Shown here: piece after piece, positions 1 through 9,400 of the stretch
Numbering within the stretch: the stretch's first letter is position 1
How the letters are laid out: the number at the start of each line of letters is the position of its first letter
NCBI GenBank assembly: GCA_023663615.1
Contig: JAMPHA010000007.1
Coordinates: 5,654 to 69,653 of the forward strand
Direction: 5' to 3'
DNA length: 64,000 nt
DNA from: DLAJ01 sp023663615
Lineage (GTDB): Bacteria > Bacillota > Clostridia > Lachnospirales > Lachnospiraceae
Program-made: the position numbers and the translations under genes
Notes under the pieces: generated by a model
Database searches by the model: none
Seen by the model: the letters and a program-made list of their open reading frames with translations, nothing else
Told to the model about the DNA's origin: nothing

Positions 1-1
1 C

Positions 2-808
2 GACAGAACGGTGGAGGGATACTATTTTGGGTTATATGAACTGCCGCGGGGAGCAGATGCGAAATATTATCATGCTTTCTATTTCGGACCGCGTGGCGGG
101 ATGAAACGCAAGATTTATTTCAGTAACTGCCTGTTTGAGACGGTCTGTTCGAGCGCCGAATGTATGACGACCGGTTATCGCAGAGAAAACGGGCGGTTCG
201 TACCGATACAGGGAGGCCGCAGGAATCCCAACGCGGTCCTTTTACAGAAAAATGAAGAGGTCCTCTTTTTGTATCTGCAAAGTTATCTGCGGATGTGCGA
301 AGGGCGTGGGGGACGCGGGAACCGTAGCGGAGAGCATCACGTTGGCGCAGACGGTGCACGGGAGAAAAAGTGCGGGAGCGACAGGGCACATAGCGTGCAG
401 GAAGGCGAGTGCAGGAACCGCGGCAGGGAGCATCACACCGGCGCAGACGCGCACGGGGAGAAAAGTGCGGGAGCGGCGCTCTGTGAGCAACTCCTGACGC
501 GTGCGATGGCGAGACCGGAAAAATGGGAAGTGAAGGCGTACGGAGACTGCCTGTTCAGTGACGATATGCTGGAGGAGACCGTGCAGAATGTCGCCGCAAG
601 GTTTGATGAGAACGATGTAAAAAAGCAGCGTCTGACCTATCGGATTCCCGTGATGCTCGGTCTGCGGGAAGGAACGGTAAAAGAAAGCGCATGGATCGAG
701 GGCAGTCTTGTCCGCTGCAGGGTGGACGGGAAGGCGGCGCTTCACAGAGCGGCTGTATATAAGCGCATGATTTATATCAAAAAGGCACTGCTAAGGAAAC
801 GGATATGA
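2..808 (+). CDS. Hypothetical protein of a surface-polysaccharide locus, 5' end outside the window
   Basis: I do not recognise the family. The reading frame is open to the window edge, so the gene probably starts upstream; a GTG at 11 is the only early start inside the window. The N-terminal part (about residues 1-95) is rich in Tyr, Phe and Gly and looks like a beta-rich domain. Residues about 100-160 are a low-complexity Gly/Arg/His insertion made by a DNA duplication. The last 100 residues return to ordinary, charged composition. It overlaps the next gene, an ABC exporter permease, by 4 bases, so it belongs to the same operon and is probably involved in building or modifying the exported polymer. 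That role is inference from context only. Confidence 0.55.
   Translation, partial: DRTVEGYYFGLYELPRGADAKYYHAFYFGPRGGMKRKIYFSNCLFETVCSSAECMTTGYRRENGRFVPIQGGRRNPNAVLLQKNEEVLFLYLQSYLRMCEGRGGRGNRSGEHHVGADGAREKKCGSDRAHSVQEGECRNRGREHHTGADAHGEKSAGAALCEQLLTRAMARPEKWEVKAYGDCLFSDDMLEETVQNVAARFDENDVKKQRLTYRIPVMLGLREGTVKESAWIEGSLVRCRVDGKAALHRAAVYKRMIYIKKALLRKRI
315..484. repeat. Imperfect 96-bp tandem repeat inside the first gene
   Basis: Two units begin at 315 and 411; the second is cut short near 484. Both contain GAGCATCAC, GGCGCAGACG and AGTGCGGGAGCG. The 96-bp period keeps the frame and gives a His/Gly/Arg-rich linker. Confidence 0.7.
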
Positions 809-1587
809 AAAATCAGTCACGACGGGAAGAATGGAAACAGCATCTGTTTGCAATACGGGAGTTGACGGGACGGGAGATCAAGCGGAAATATGCGCGTTCA
901 CGGCTTGGCATCCTGTGGAGCGTGTTAAATCCGCTGCTCTCAATGGCAGTCATGTCCCTGATTTTTTCGACGATGTTCCGGCGTTCGATCGAGAACTATC
1001 CGATTTATAATCTGACCGGTTCCATTCTGTGGACATTGTTTTCCGGAGGAACGAACACGGCAATGACCGCACTGGTCGATAACAAAACGCTCCTGCTCAG
1101 GGTCCGGCTGCCGAAACAATTGTTTGTTTTTTCGCGCATTTATACAGCGCTCATAAATTTTGGCTATACCTGTGTTGCTTATGCGGCGATGCTTATCATA
1201 TTCCGGATCAGACCGACGGTGTATATGCTGTTGTTTCCGCTCGATGTGCTGCTGCTTTTACTGTTTACAATGGGAATCAGCTATATTCTTTCCGTCTGCT
1301 ATGTTTTTTTTGCGGACGTGAAGTACTTATACAGCATTGTGCTGACGCTGTGGATGTATCTGTCGGCGCTGTTCTATCCGGTGGAAGGATTATCCGTATG
1401 GATGCAGAGAGTGCTCGGTATAAACCCGGTCTATTTGAGTGTGGCGATCGCGCGCGGTCTGATGATGTATGGGGTGATGCCGGATGCAGTGCTGTGGATC
1501 CGGCTGTCTATTGCCGCAGTGCTGAGTTTCGTGATCGGTTATGGCATATTCAAAAAGTTTGAAAATCGGGTCATGCAGTATATTTAG
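805..1587 (+). CDS. ABC-2 type polysaccharide/teichoic-acid exporter permease
   Basis: This is the membrane subunit of an ABC exporter of the TagG/Wzm type, which moves lipid-linked cell-surface polymers across the membrane. At 260 residues it has the usual length. A cytoplasmic N-terminal helix carrying the family-typical segment REIKRKYARSRLGILW precedes about six hydrophobic segments. It starts with ATG overlapping the previous stop (ATGA). The ATPase partner follows after about 90 bp. Which polymer is exported cannot be read from the permease itself; the glycosyltransferases downstream suggest a decorated surface glycan. Confidence 0.88.
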   Translation: MKNQSRREEWKQHLFAIRELTGREIKRKYARSRLGILWSVLNPLLSMAVMSLIFSTMFRRSIENYPIYNLTGSILWTLFSGGTNTAMTALVDNKTLLLRVRLPKQLFVFSRIYTALINFGYTCVAYAAMLIIFRIRPTVYMLLFPLDVLLLLLFTMGISYILSVCYVFFADVKYLYSIVLTLWMYLSALFYPVEGLSVWMQRVLGINPVYLSVAIARGLMMYGVMPDAVLWIRLSIAAVLSFVIGYGIFKKFENRVMQYI

Positions 1588-1677
1588 GGGAGCGTATTTT
1601 TGGGATGCGTTGAAAAGCCATGAGCGGCAGAGTGACAGAATCCGTTTATACAGGTTTCGGAAGGCGGAGGAATGGGT

Positions 1678-2889
1678 ATGGGCGTTGACATGATACCTGA
1701 AAACAGCATCGCGCCGGAGACGGAGTGGAAAGCGGTTTTGCTAAAGCTGTTTAGAGAATTGGTGGACAGCAACAGGACGCTTTTGATTACATCGGGAATT
1801 TTGCTTTTTTTGCTCGTGGTATTCGTGATAGGGCTCTATCTCATCATCCGGCAGGAAAAAAGACTGCAAAAGAAGCTGAAGGCGCAGGCGGATGAGCGGG
1901 TGAATGATACGGAGGATTTTGATTGGATCGAACTGGAGGGGTTCGAATGGATTGATCTGGAAGATACGGGTAAATTCCCGAACGAAGTGCTTGCGGGCAT
2001 GAAAGAAGAGTCCGGCAAAAACGGTGAAAAACAGCAGGAGAAGACGAAGAAAGAAGCGGCGGAGACACAGGGGAAAGCGGAAGGGCAGGATAGCACAAAG
2101 CAAGTGTACCGGGAGCCGGAGGAAGAAGCGGCGGAGCATGAGAATAAAGAAGAAGCTCCTGTCATCAGAGTCAACGACGTGACGATGAGGTTTCAGGTGA
2201 TGAGCAGAAGCATTTCGAGCATGAAAGAATATGTGATCAAGCGGATCAGACGCCAGGTGAGGCGGCGTGAGCTGTTTGCCCTAAATCATGTGAGCTTTGA
2301 GGTCAGACGCGGCGAGGTGGTCGGCATCATCGGTACGAACGGCGCCGGGAAAAGTACGTTGTTAAAGATCGTGTCCGGCGCATTGAGGCCGACAAGCGGG
2401 AACGTGGAGGTTGATCACAGGAAAATCCAGATTTTGACGCTCGGAACGGGATTTGATGTGGAATTGACTGCTCGTGAAAATGTGTATCTGAACGGTTCCA
2501 TTATCGGCTATACAAAGGAATTCATCGACGAACATTACGACTGGATCGTTAATTTTGCGGAGCTGGAGGGCTTTATGGAGGAAAAAGTGAAGAATTTTTC
2601 CTCCGGTATGGTCTCGCGCCTCGGTTTTGCGATCGCGACGGCCGGGGACGCGGCGGAAATCTTAATCTTGGATGAAGTACTGAGCGTCGGGGATGAATTT
2701 TTCCGCAAAAAGAGCATGGAAAGGATTAAGGAAATGATCCACGGCGGCTCGACGGTACTGATCGTGGCGCACTCGATCGGGACGATCATCGAGCATTGCA
2801 CGAAAGCGGTCTGGATCGAGAAGGGCGAGCTCAAAATGGTGGGCGATCCGGAAGCGGTTTGCGGGGCGTATCGGGGGATGGAGAGGTAG
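1678..2889 (+). CDS. ABC exporter ATP-binding subunit (Wzt/TagH type) with N-terminal membrane anchor
   Basis: This is the ATPase that pairs with the permease just upstream. The ABC domain fills the C-terminal half: Walker A GTNGAGKST near residue 220, signature FSSGM, Walker B ILILDEV followed by the switch histidine in VAHS. Oddly, the N-terminus carries one hydrophobic helix (about residues 35-55, LLFLLVVFVIGLYLII) and a long acidic, Glu/Lys-rich linker before the ATPase; TagH-type proteins usually have extra parts at the C-terminus. I chose ATG 1678 because GGAGG lies 7 bases upstream; ATG 1672 and ATG 1690 are alternatives. No extra C-terminal glycan-binding domain is visible. Confidence 0.88.
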   Translation: MGVDMIPENSIAPETEWKAVLLKLFRELVDSNRTLLITSGILLFLLVVFVIGLYLIIRQEKRLQKKLKAQADERVNDTEDFDWIELEGFEWIDLEDTGKFPNEVLAGMKEESGKNGEKQQEKTKKEAAETQGKAEGQDSTKQVYREPEEEAAEHENKEEAPVIRVNDVTMRFQVMSRSISSMKEYVIKRIRRQVRRRELFALNHVSFEVRRGEVVGIIGTNGAGKSTLLKIVSGALRPTSGNVEVDHRKIQILTLGTGFDVELTARENVYLNGSIIGYTKEFIDEHYDWIVNFAELEGFMEEKVKNFSSGMVSRLGFAIATAGDAAEILILDEVLSVGDEFFRKKSMERIKEMIHGGSTVLIVAHSIGTIIEHCTKAVWIEKGELKMVGDPEAVCGAYRGMER

Positions 2890-2939
2890 GGAGGGTATGT
2901 AGGTATATAATTTATAAAAATTAGAGGAGATAATATTTG

Positions 2940-4820
2940 ATGAAAGAGAAAAAAGCAGCAAAACTTTTAGTTTGTTACCATAAGCCCGATACTCTGATTA
3001 AGGATGAAATAATAACTCCCATTCATGTGGGCAGGGCAGTAATGAAAAGAAAATTGCTATCTGACGACCCCAGACTTAAATGGATGATTGATAATATGAT
3101 AGGTGACGATACGGGAGAGAACATTTCGCTACAAAATCCTGCCTACAATGAGCTTACAAGTCTTTATTGGGCTTGGAAAAATTATGACAAATTAGATGAT
3201 CCCGATTATATCGGTCTTATGCATTACCGCCGTCACTTCGTTCTTAAAGACGGCGAAATAAAGATTTATGGTATTAACGAAATGGAATCACCATATTATT
3301 TCGATTATATAAATTATTCTCCTGAAAAGCTGCTGGAGTTGTTGGAGGATTGTGGATTTATATGTCATTTGGGAAAGGTTGACGGCATTTACAAACACTA
3401 TCTTGCAAATCATAGAATTGAAGATATGGAGTTGGCTTTGAAGATATTGGGAGAAAAATATCCTCAATATTCTAAACTCGCACGTGAATACATGGCGCAG
3501 GATATAGGCAATTTCTGCAATATGTTTATCTTTCCAAAAGAAATGTTTTTTGAGTATTGCGAGTTTATCTTCTCTATTTTGGAGGAATTTTCCAATCGTA
3601 CGGATATTTCAGAGAAGCGGTTTTTCATATCGGAGAGATTAACAGGAATTTTTATTTATGAAAAGATGCAAAAAGGACTTAAATATAAGGTGCTTCCTAT
3701 AAATTTTGTCGAGGAAAGAACAAATGTTCCGATTGCTTATCCTTTAAAAAATGACAATCTTTATGCTGTTTTACTTTCAATGGTTTCTGTCCTTGAAAAT
3801 GGCGACAATAACACGAATTTTTCCTTTTACTTGATACACGACAATTTAGTGGACAGCAAAATAAAGGAGAAATATTATTCACTTTGTAAGAAGTACAAAT
3901 TTTGTAAGATAGAATTTGTGGAATCGGAACTTACACCCCAATATTACCCGTTGGAGGTGTCGGAAAAGCTACCTAAGATAAAGAAGCTTATTTATCTTAA
4001 TGAAAAAACAGTTGCAATGCGCGATTTGTCGGAGTTTTTTAGAACCTGCAACGTGGACGATTATTACATAAGCGGAATTCCCAAGAAATATGCCGAAAAC
4101 GAATCAGATCGCAGACAGCTTTCCGACGATATTTTTGTGCTTAACTGTGCACGTTTCAGAAAGCATAAGCTATATAACAAGGCTTTGAAAATGATAGCCG
4201 AAACCCCTGGCATTGAAATACTTAACAAACTTTGTGACAGCAATATCGGTTATTTTGCAGAATGGTTTATCACGGTTGCAGGCACTGAGGATACCTATAA
4301 TCATGTAATTTCCTCTAAAAGCAAAAGTCGAGGACAAATGCAGCTTGAAGCATTGCGAAAGCCGTTGTTGTGTTATGGGGAAAATCGCCCGTGGACAAAT
4401 ATTCAAGGTATTTACAGCAATTTTTGGTGGAATTATACGACAAAAACACCATTTCTATTTAAATTTCCGGAAACAAATGTATTTGAAATCGAGGATTTGC
4501 TGAACGAACAGCAAAGAGAAATAAATCATATTGCCTGTATAAACAAAAAAATTTGCGTAAATGATTTTATAGATGTCCTTCCAATAGATAATTACAGTCC
4601 CTTGTCTGTGGCTTACGAAGACTGCATGATAATCAAAAAAAAGTATGAGGAATATGAAAAATCTATAGAGAGATTTGAAAATTATCAAATCACCTTAGTT
4701 CCTTATAATGAGAAAAGGCAAGAAAATTTGGCAATGGCACTTAAAATAAAGAGATATTATAAGCAATATGGGTTTAAACGCACAGTCAAGCGGATATTTG
4801 AAAAATTTAGCGGAAAGTAA
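2940..4820 (+). CDS. DUF4422 - glycosyltransferase family 8 fusion protein
   Basis: A two-domain glycosyltransferase, 626 residues. The N-terminal 230 residues fit the DUF4422 family seen in capsule loci (start KLLVCYHKPD, IHVGRA, then LTSLYWAWKN and IGLMHYRRHF). Residues about 260-520 resemble a GT8 domain (NTNFSFYLIHDN, KLIYLNEKTVAMRDLSEF, AEWFIT), though the usual DxD metal motif is not clear there. ATG 2940 is preferred over TTG 2937 because GAGGAG sits 10 bases upstream. This is the first gene of an AT-rich block very different in base composition from the exporter genes before it, which suggests horizontal acquisition. The transferred sugar is unknown. Confidence 0.8.
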   Translation: MKEKKAAKLLVCYHKPDTLIKDEIITPIHVGRAVMKRKLLSDDPRLKWMIDNMIGDDTGENISLQNPAYNELTSLYWAWKNYDKLDDPDYIGLMHYRRHFVLKDGEIKIYGINEMESPYYFDYINYSPEKLLELLEDCGFICHLGKVDGIYKHYLANHRIEDMELALKILGEKYPQYSKLAREYMAQDIGNFCNMFIFPKEMFFEYCEFIFSILEEFSNRTDISEKRFFISERLTGIFIYEKMQKGLKYKVLPINFVEERTNVPIAYPLKNDNLYAVLLSMVSVLENGDNNTNFSFYLIHDNLVDSKIKEKYYSLCKKYKFCKIEFVESELTPQYYPLEVSEKLPKIKKLIYLNEKTVAMRDLSEFFRTCNVDDYYISGIPKKYAENESDRRQLSDDIFVLNCARFRKHKLYNKALKMIAETPGIEILNKLCDSNIGYFAEWFITVAGTEDTYNHVISSKSKSRGQMQLEALRKPLLCYGENRPWTNIQGIYSNFWWNYTTKTPFLFKFPETNVFEIEDLLNEQQREINHIACINKKICVNDFIDVLPIDNYSPLSVAYEDCMIIKKKYEEYEKSIERFENYQITLVPYNEKRQENLAMALKIKRYYKQYGFKRTVKRIFEKFSGK

Positions 4821-4833
4821 ATTTGGAGGAAAA

Positions 4834-5634
4834 ATGGCAAAGGTTTCGGTTTTAATACCTGTTTATAACGTTGAAAATTATATTGAACAATGTCTTGAAA
4901 GCGTTATCGCTCAAACTCTTAAGGATATTGAGATTATTTGTGTAAATGACGGATCAACTGATTTTTCATTAGATATCTTAAAAAAATATGCGGTAAAGGA
5001 TTCGCGAATCAAAATTATCAATAAGGAGAACGGAGGTCTTCCTTCCGCAAGAAATGCTGGGCTCGATGCTGCGACTGGAGAATATATATCATTTGTTGAT
5101 TCTGACGATTATGTTCAATCAAATATGATGTCGGTGCTTTATAAAAATGCAAAGAAAACTAAGGCAGAAATAGTAATATGTGGCGCAAATGTTTTTCCAG
5201 AAACGCCTCGCGCAGACAGTTGGTTCTATCAGGCGCTTTCTCCAGAACGAAAATTTTATGAGGTATGTAGTGATGAGCTTTTGTTTGAAAATCGCGCGTC
5301 GCGCCCTTTTATTTGGAGAATCTTTGTAAAAAGAGATTTAATTGAAAGAAATCATTTCCGTCTAGATGAAAACATACACATTGGCGAAGACAATGCTTTT
5401 CAATTTAGGATATATCCGTTTGCAAGGATCATGCTTTCAGATAAAATATCCGAGGGCGCCCGATTTATTAATCTTACAAGTTTTGCTACATCCACTTTCA
5501 ATGGGTGGATGAACTTGACAGGCAGTTTTTACGCGCGTGAAGGTTTTTGGAGAAATATGATGTTGGCGAGTACCGACTTTATTGGTAAAGACCCTTGGGT
5601 GTGCTTTGATTGGATCAGGATTTGGGAGGAATAA
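4834..5634 (+). CDS. Glycosyltransferase family 2
   Basis: A GT-A fold inverting glycosyltransferase for surface polysaccharide synthesis. The N-terminus is classic GT2: VSVLIPVYNVENYIEQCLES, then VNDGSTD, GGLPSARNAGLDAA and the metal-binding FVDSDDY near residue 90. ATG 4834 is chosen because GGAGGAAA lies directly upstream; frames extending further upstream overlap the previous gene. The protein is 266 residues, somewhat short for the family (often 300 or more), and it ends right after the acceptor-side region, so the C-terminus may be trimmed. The next gene starts 2 bases after the stop, so the two are translationally coupled. Confidence 0.88.
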   Translation: MAKVSVLIPVYNVENYIEQCLESVIAQTLKDIEIICVNDGSTDFSLDILKKYAVKDSRIKIINKENGGLPSARNAGLDAATGEYISFVDSDDYVQSNMMSVLYKNAKKTKAEIVICGANVFPETPRADSWFYQALSPERKFYEVCSDELLFENRASRPFIWRIFVKRDLIERNHFRLDENIHIGEDNAFQFRIYPFARIMLSDKISEGARFINLTSFATSTFNGWMNLTGSFYAREGFWRNMMLASTDFIGKDPWVCFDWIRIWEE

Positions 5635-5636
5635 GG

Positions 5637-7412
5637 ATGATAGAGAATAAGCCCGTATGGGCCGTTATTTGTGGAAATATTAGGCAGGAATTTGAATTCT
5701 ATTCGGTCATTGCCTGGCTTTGTGAGCAACGCTCAAAAGGATATGTCAATGGCATCGTGTTCTCTACTTGGCACTATGAAATAGACAGAATTCCGCATTT
5801 AAGGGAAAAGTTAAATTTTCTTGATATAAAGACGGTGGAAACGGTTATGCCTCCGGAAGAGGCGGGAAAATATTTGAATATGAATTTTATGCGTCAGGGC
5901 ACACAGCTTTTGAACGGTATATGCGCTGTGCCTAATGATGTTTTTGTGCTTAAATGTAGGACGGATTTTTGTATGACCTTACTTAAAAAAACGTCCGAGA
6001 TTTTAATGGGTAAGAAAGAGTTTACTATATCGAATTATGGACAAATTAGATTTCCATTACAATATAAAATAGCAGTTTTTGAGTTTTCCGTCAGTGCACC
6101 TTTTATTTTTAATGATACCGTATACTTGGGCTATAAGGGGGATATCCTTAAAATGCTGCTTTTTGAGGATGACTATATTCGGTATTCAGACTTTTTTTGG
6201 CCAGATTCTATTTTTTTTTGGAATCCGTTTAAGAACTCATTTAAGATTATTCAAAATTTTCTGTTTCACATTAATTATTGGGAATTAAAAAGATACTTGG
6301 ATGATCCGATTCTGACAAATAGCAACATACAAATACCACAGTTCCTGCTCTCCTTTTTTGCTTTTTATTTCATTTTGATCAAATGCTGTTTTTTAAAGAT
6401 AGAGGATACAGTTGAAGCTGTTGAAATCAAAAATGCTGATATTACTGACATACTATTTAAGAATAACAATTCTAATATATTAAAGACATGGGCTACTTTC
6501 ATGAAATCGGACAGATGGATTGATGCGTTTATTCGCGGAGATATTGATCAATCTGAAAACAATATCAGGTTTTACCAAGAAATACTTAAAGTTGCAAGTC
6601 ACGAATATAACTCGAATCCGATTTTCACTCAAAAGGATTACGAAGAACTTGCCAGATTTGGAAGAGAGGCATACGGTGTTGAGCCTGCAAGATGGTTGAA
6701 ACTTCCGCCAAATAGTACCTTTAAGACATCGCATAGCAGATTGAATTGTAAAGATGCATATGAAATACTTTTTTCGGAGTTTGCGCCTGACAATACTATG
6801 CTAGATGAACTGTATAATATAGCGGTAAAAGAAAAAGCAGATTTTTATTTGAGCATTTCAAAAAGAATTGATAAATTGACCGATTGGAATCGGTACGTTG
6901 CGGAATTGGCCTTGTTGACGAGTGCCCGCAGTCGCGAACCCCGCATTTTGAAATATATCGCCTATAATTTGTTAAATGGGAATTTTAGATTACAAAATGT
7001 TGAATCAGCGAAATTTGTTTTTGAACGTTATAAAGTGGGTGTAGCTTTTTATAGGCCGCCGTATAAAGCGGACAAATTATCAGCCATCTATTACTATGGT
7101 AAGTATGTAGAATGCGAGAATGATCTTTACATCGTTACAAGGTTTTCTGTTTCTTTACTTGCGGCGTATGAAATAGAAAATGATAAGCGGTCTTTTACGC
7201 CCGAGGAATTTCGCGAGGTAATGGCATATATCGTCAACGCAAAAGTATCCGAGAAATGCGATGATGGAATTTTGAATATGATTAGATCGTTATGCGAAAT
7301 ATGCGATAAATGTCCGCTATCAAAGAAAACAATTGCTTTTCTGATTAAAAATAACGCGGATGTTTTGAGTATAGTTAACAAATCGTTTGGTTTTGGAGGT
7401 GATGCTTCTTGA
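5637..7412 (+). CDS. WavE-like polysaccharide biosynthesis protein
   Basis: A 591-residue protein. Its first 150 residues resemble the WavE family of LPS-core synthesis proteins: a short strand (WAVICGNIR), GIVFSTWHYEID, then MNFMRQGTQLLNG and VFVLKCRTDF, matching the family pattern of ST-W, RQ..S..NG and LK-RTD. The rest, about 430 residues, is not recognised and is rich in Lys, Phe and Tyr. ATG 5637 is chosen for the GGAGG just upstream. The stop overlaps the TTG start of the next gene. The WavE assignment rests on motif spacing only; the reaction is unknown but probably glycosyl transfer. Confidence 0.55.
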   Translation: MIENKPVWAVICGNIRQEFEFYSVIAWLCEQRSKGYVNGIVFSTWHYEIDRIPHLREKLNFLDIKTVETVMPPEEAGKYLNMNFMRQGTQLLNGICAVPNDVFVLKCRTDFCMTLLKKTSEILMGKKEFTISNYGQIRFPLQYKIAVFEFSVSAPFIFNDTVYLGYKGDILKMLLFEDDYIRYSDFFWPDSIFFWNPFKNSFKIIQNFLFHINYWELKRYLDDPILTNSNIQIPQFLLSFFAFYFILIKCCFLKIEDTVEAVEIKNADITDILFKNNNSNILKTWATFMKSDRWIDAFIRGDIDQSENNIRFYQEILKVASHEYNSNPIFTQKDYEELARFGREAYGVEPARWLKLPPNSTFKTSHSRLNCKDAYEILFSEFAPDNTMLDELYNIAVKEKADFYLSISKRIDKLTDWNRYVAELALLTSARSREPRILKYIAYNLLNGNFRLQNVESAKFVFERYKVGVAFYRPPYKADKLSAIYYYGKYVECENDLYIVTRFSVSLLAAYEIENDKRSFTPEEFREVMAYIVNAKVSEKCDDGILNMIRSLCEICDKCPLSKKTIAFLIKNNADVLSIVNKSFGFGGDAS

Positions 7413-8035
7413 AAATTTTAGCGCACCGGGGAATGTGGTCTAATGAGGAAGAAAAGAATACCCTAACGGCATTGGAACGTGCGTTTCAATTCGGATATGG
7501 AATTGAAACAGATATTCGCGATTTTAATGGAAAGATTGTAATTTCTCACGACCCAGCTAATACGAGTAGTCGCCCGCTAGCCGAACTTTTAAGAAATTGG
7601 AAGAAATATGAAAGCCGTCCGTTGCTCGCTTTGAACATAAAGGCGGACGGATTGTATCTCTATCTTGAGGAAATATTCAAGCAATACGGATTAACGAAAA
7701 ATGACTATTTCCTATTTGATGCGTCCGTACCCGAGCAATATGTTTATTTGAAGCGAGGCTACAACATCTTCACCCGTAGCAGTGAATTTGGTGAGAAAAT
7801 GCCTTTTTGGGAGAGTAGCAAAGGCGTATGGCTGGATCAGTTTACCGAATGCGGTCATATTATGGATGTTTTACCGAACATCTTCGATTCGGGGAAGCGG
7901 ATTGCTATTGTGTCGCCTGAGTTGCATAGACGTGATAATCGACGGATGTGGGAATTCCTCTATCAATATAAGGATAGAGAGAATCTGATTTTGTGTACGG
8001 ATATTCCTAAGAAAGCGGAGGAGTTTTTCAAATGA
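7409..8035 (+). CDS. GDPD/PI-PLC superfamily phosphodiesterase-like protein
   Basis: A 208-residue TIM-barrel-like protein of the glycerophosphodiester phosphodiesterase superfamily. Visible motifs are LAHRG near the start, ETDIRD (metal-binding E-x-D) and ISHDP (second catalytic His). Where ordinary GDPDs have a glutamate in NIEIK, this one reads LALNIKADG, a variant I associate with uncharacterised members in polysaccharide loci. It uses TTG at 7409 with GGAGGT 8 bases upstream, and overlaps both neighbours by a few bases. Placed between glycosyltransferases and a phosphatase/nucleotidyltransferase set, it more likely helps make or edit a phosphodiester-linked precursor than degrades membrane lipid. 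That is inference. Confidence 0.78.
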   Translation: MKILAHRGMWSNEEEKNTLTALERAFQFGYGIETDIRDFNGKIVISHDPANTSSRPLAELLRNWKKYESRPLLALNIKADGLYLYLEEIFKQYGLTKNDYFLFDASVPEQYVYLKRGYNIFTRSSEFGEKMPFWESSKGVWLDQFTECGHIMDVLPNIFDSGKRIAIVSPELHRRDNRRMWEFLYQYKDRENLILCTDIPKKAEEFFK

Positions 8036-8661
8036 AAAAGATAAAAGCAGTTATTTTTGACATGGACGGTACGCTGATAGATGCTAAAGAATGGCATTAT
8101 GAAGCACTTAATCAGGCACTTGGACTGTTTGGTTATGAAATAACAAGATACGAACATCTGGTTACATACGACGGACTTTCAACGGCGGATAAACTGTCAA
8201 TGGTGACTCTCGAAAAGGGGCTTCCCCAAGGTCTGCACAAGTATGTCAACGCCTTGAAGCAGGAGTATACAATGGAGAAGATATATACCTGTTGCCGTCC
8301 GATATTTATTCATGAATATGCAATTTCTAGGTTGAAAGCGGAGGGGTATCGACTTGCGGTTGCTTCAAATTCAGTACGCGCGACTGTTGATATAATGTTA
8401 CAAAAGGCAAGCCTGGAGCAGTATCTTGACTTTTCTCTGAGTAATCAGGATGTGAAAAAGGCAAAGCCCAATCCTGAGATTTATAATGTTGCTATTTCCC
8501 GGCTGGACTTGTTGCCCGCAGAGTGTCTTATCGTAGAGGATAACAAAAATGGTATTGCAGCGGCAATGGCGTCTGGCGCAAATGTTATGCGAGTTGATTC
8601 AATTCACGATGTGAATTATGAAAACATTCGCAGAAACATATTGAGATGTGAGGAGGAGTAG
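8032..8661 (+). CDS. HAD-superfamily phosphatase (beta-phosphoglucomutase-like)
   Basis: A haloacid-dehalogenase fold phosphatase or phosphomutase, 209 residues. Motif I is FDMDGTL (nucleophile and acid/base Asp), followed by a helical cap; motif II is the Ser in ASNS; motif III the Lys in KKAKPNPEIY; motif IV the acidic VEDNKNG. The cap type matches beta-phosphoglucomutase-like enzymes that act on small sugar or polyol phosphates. Its start overlaps the stop of the GDPD-like gene (ATGA). With the adjoining nucleotidyltransferases it probably supplies or clears a phosphorylated precursor for activation. The substrate cannot be told from sequence. Confidence 0.85.
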   Translation: MKKIKAVIFDMDGTLIDAKEWHYEALNQALGLFGYEITRYEHLVTYDGLSTADKLSMVTLEKGLPQGLHKYVNALKQEYTMEKIYTCCRPIFIHEYAISRLKAEGYRLAVASNSVRATVDIMLQKASLEQYLDFSLSNQDVKKAKPNPEIYNVAISRLDLLPAECLIVEDNKNGIAAAMASGANVMRVDSIHDVNYENIRRNILRCEEE

Positions 8662-8662
8662 T

Positions 8663-9400
8663 ATGAAGATTCTGATACCAATGGTAGGTAGCGAGTTAAA
8701 GAATAACGTCACGGGAAGTCCGTACTGTACCGCGTTGTATGAGATTGGACGAAAAACAATCCTTCAGCATATCGTCGAGCCTTTGGCAAAGTTAGACGGC
8801 GCAGAATTTGTATTTATTCTTGACAAGAAAAGTGTTGAGAAATACAGACTTGATAGTGTGATAAAGTTGTTGCTCCCGAACGCAGCAATCGTAGTCGCTC
8901 AGGGCAAGACTAAAGGTTCGGCGTGTAGTTGTCTGCTTGGAATGGATTATTTAGAACCAAAGGAACCGCTTATCATTGTTGGCGGAGATCAGCTTATAAC
9001 TGCCGATCTGCGGGATGCAGTAGATACTTTTGCACGAAACGACTGGGACGGCGGCGTGATAACATTCAGCGATATTCACCCGCGCTGGTCGTATGTAATG
9101 CTTGATAACAATGGCTTTGTTATCGAGGCGGCGGAAAAGCATCCTATAAGCAGCAATGCGACAACAGGATTTTATTATTTTAAGCACACCAAAGATTTTG
9201 TTGAGTCAGCATTTAAGATGATTAGAAAAAAGGCCGAAGTAGACGGAAATTTTTTTGTTTGTCCTGTCTATAATGAAATGGTTTTAGCGCGGAAGACAAT
9301 TGGAACCTACAGGATTGAAAAAGAGCAGTATTATAATTTCAATCACTTCAAAGGAATTGAACTTTATGAAGAGTATTATAGAAAGGGCAGATTAGGATGA
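8663..9400 (+). CDS. Nucleotidyltransferase-like protein with degenerate signature loop
   Basis: This 245-residue protein is a paralog of the nucleotidyltransferase at 9725: shared segments include KGSACSCLLG versus EGAACTVLLA, HPRWSYV versus NPKWSFI, TTGFYYFK versus TVGIYNFV and PVYNEMV versus PVYNQLI. The family's phosphate-binding loop (G-x-G-x-R, then P-K-P) is not kept: here the N-terminus reads ILIPMVGSELKNN and then GSPYCTAL, without the Arg and Lys. GGDQ in the middle could still bind metal. It may be a regulatory or structural partner, or have changed its reaction. ATG 8663 follows GGAGGAG; an earlier in-frame ATG at 8648 has no ribosome site. Confidence 0.75.
   Translation: MKILIPMVGSELKNNVTGSPYCTALYEIGRKTILQHIVEPLAKLDGAEFVFILDKKSVEKYRLDSVIKLLLPNAAIVVAQGKTKGSACSCLLGMDYLEPKEPLIIVGGDQLITADLRDAVDTFARNDWDGGVITFSDIHPRWSYVMLDNNGFVIEAAEKHPISSNATTGFYYFKHTKDFVESAFKMIRKKAEVDGNFFVCPVYNEMVLARKTIGTYRIEKEQYYNFNHFKGIELYEEYYRKGRLG

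Noticed and set aside
1741..2139. Minus-strand frames over the acidic linker of the exporter ATPase
   Set aside because: Arg/Leu- and Ser-rich shadow frames caused by Glu/Lys-rich coding on the other strand.
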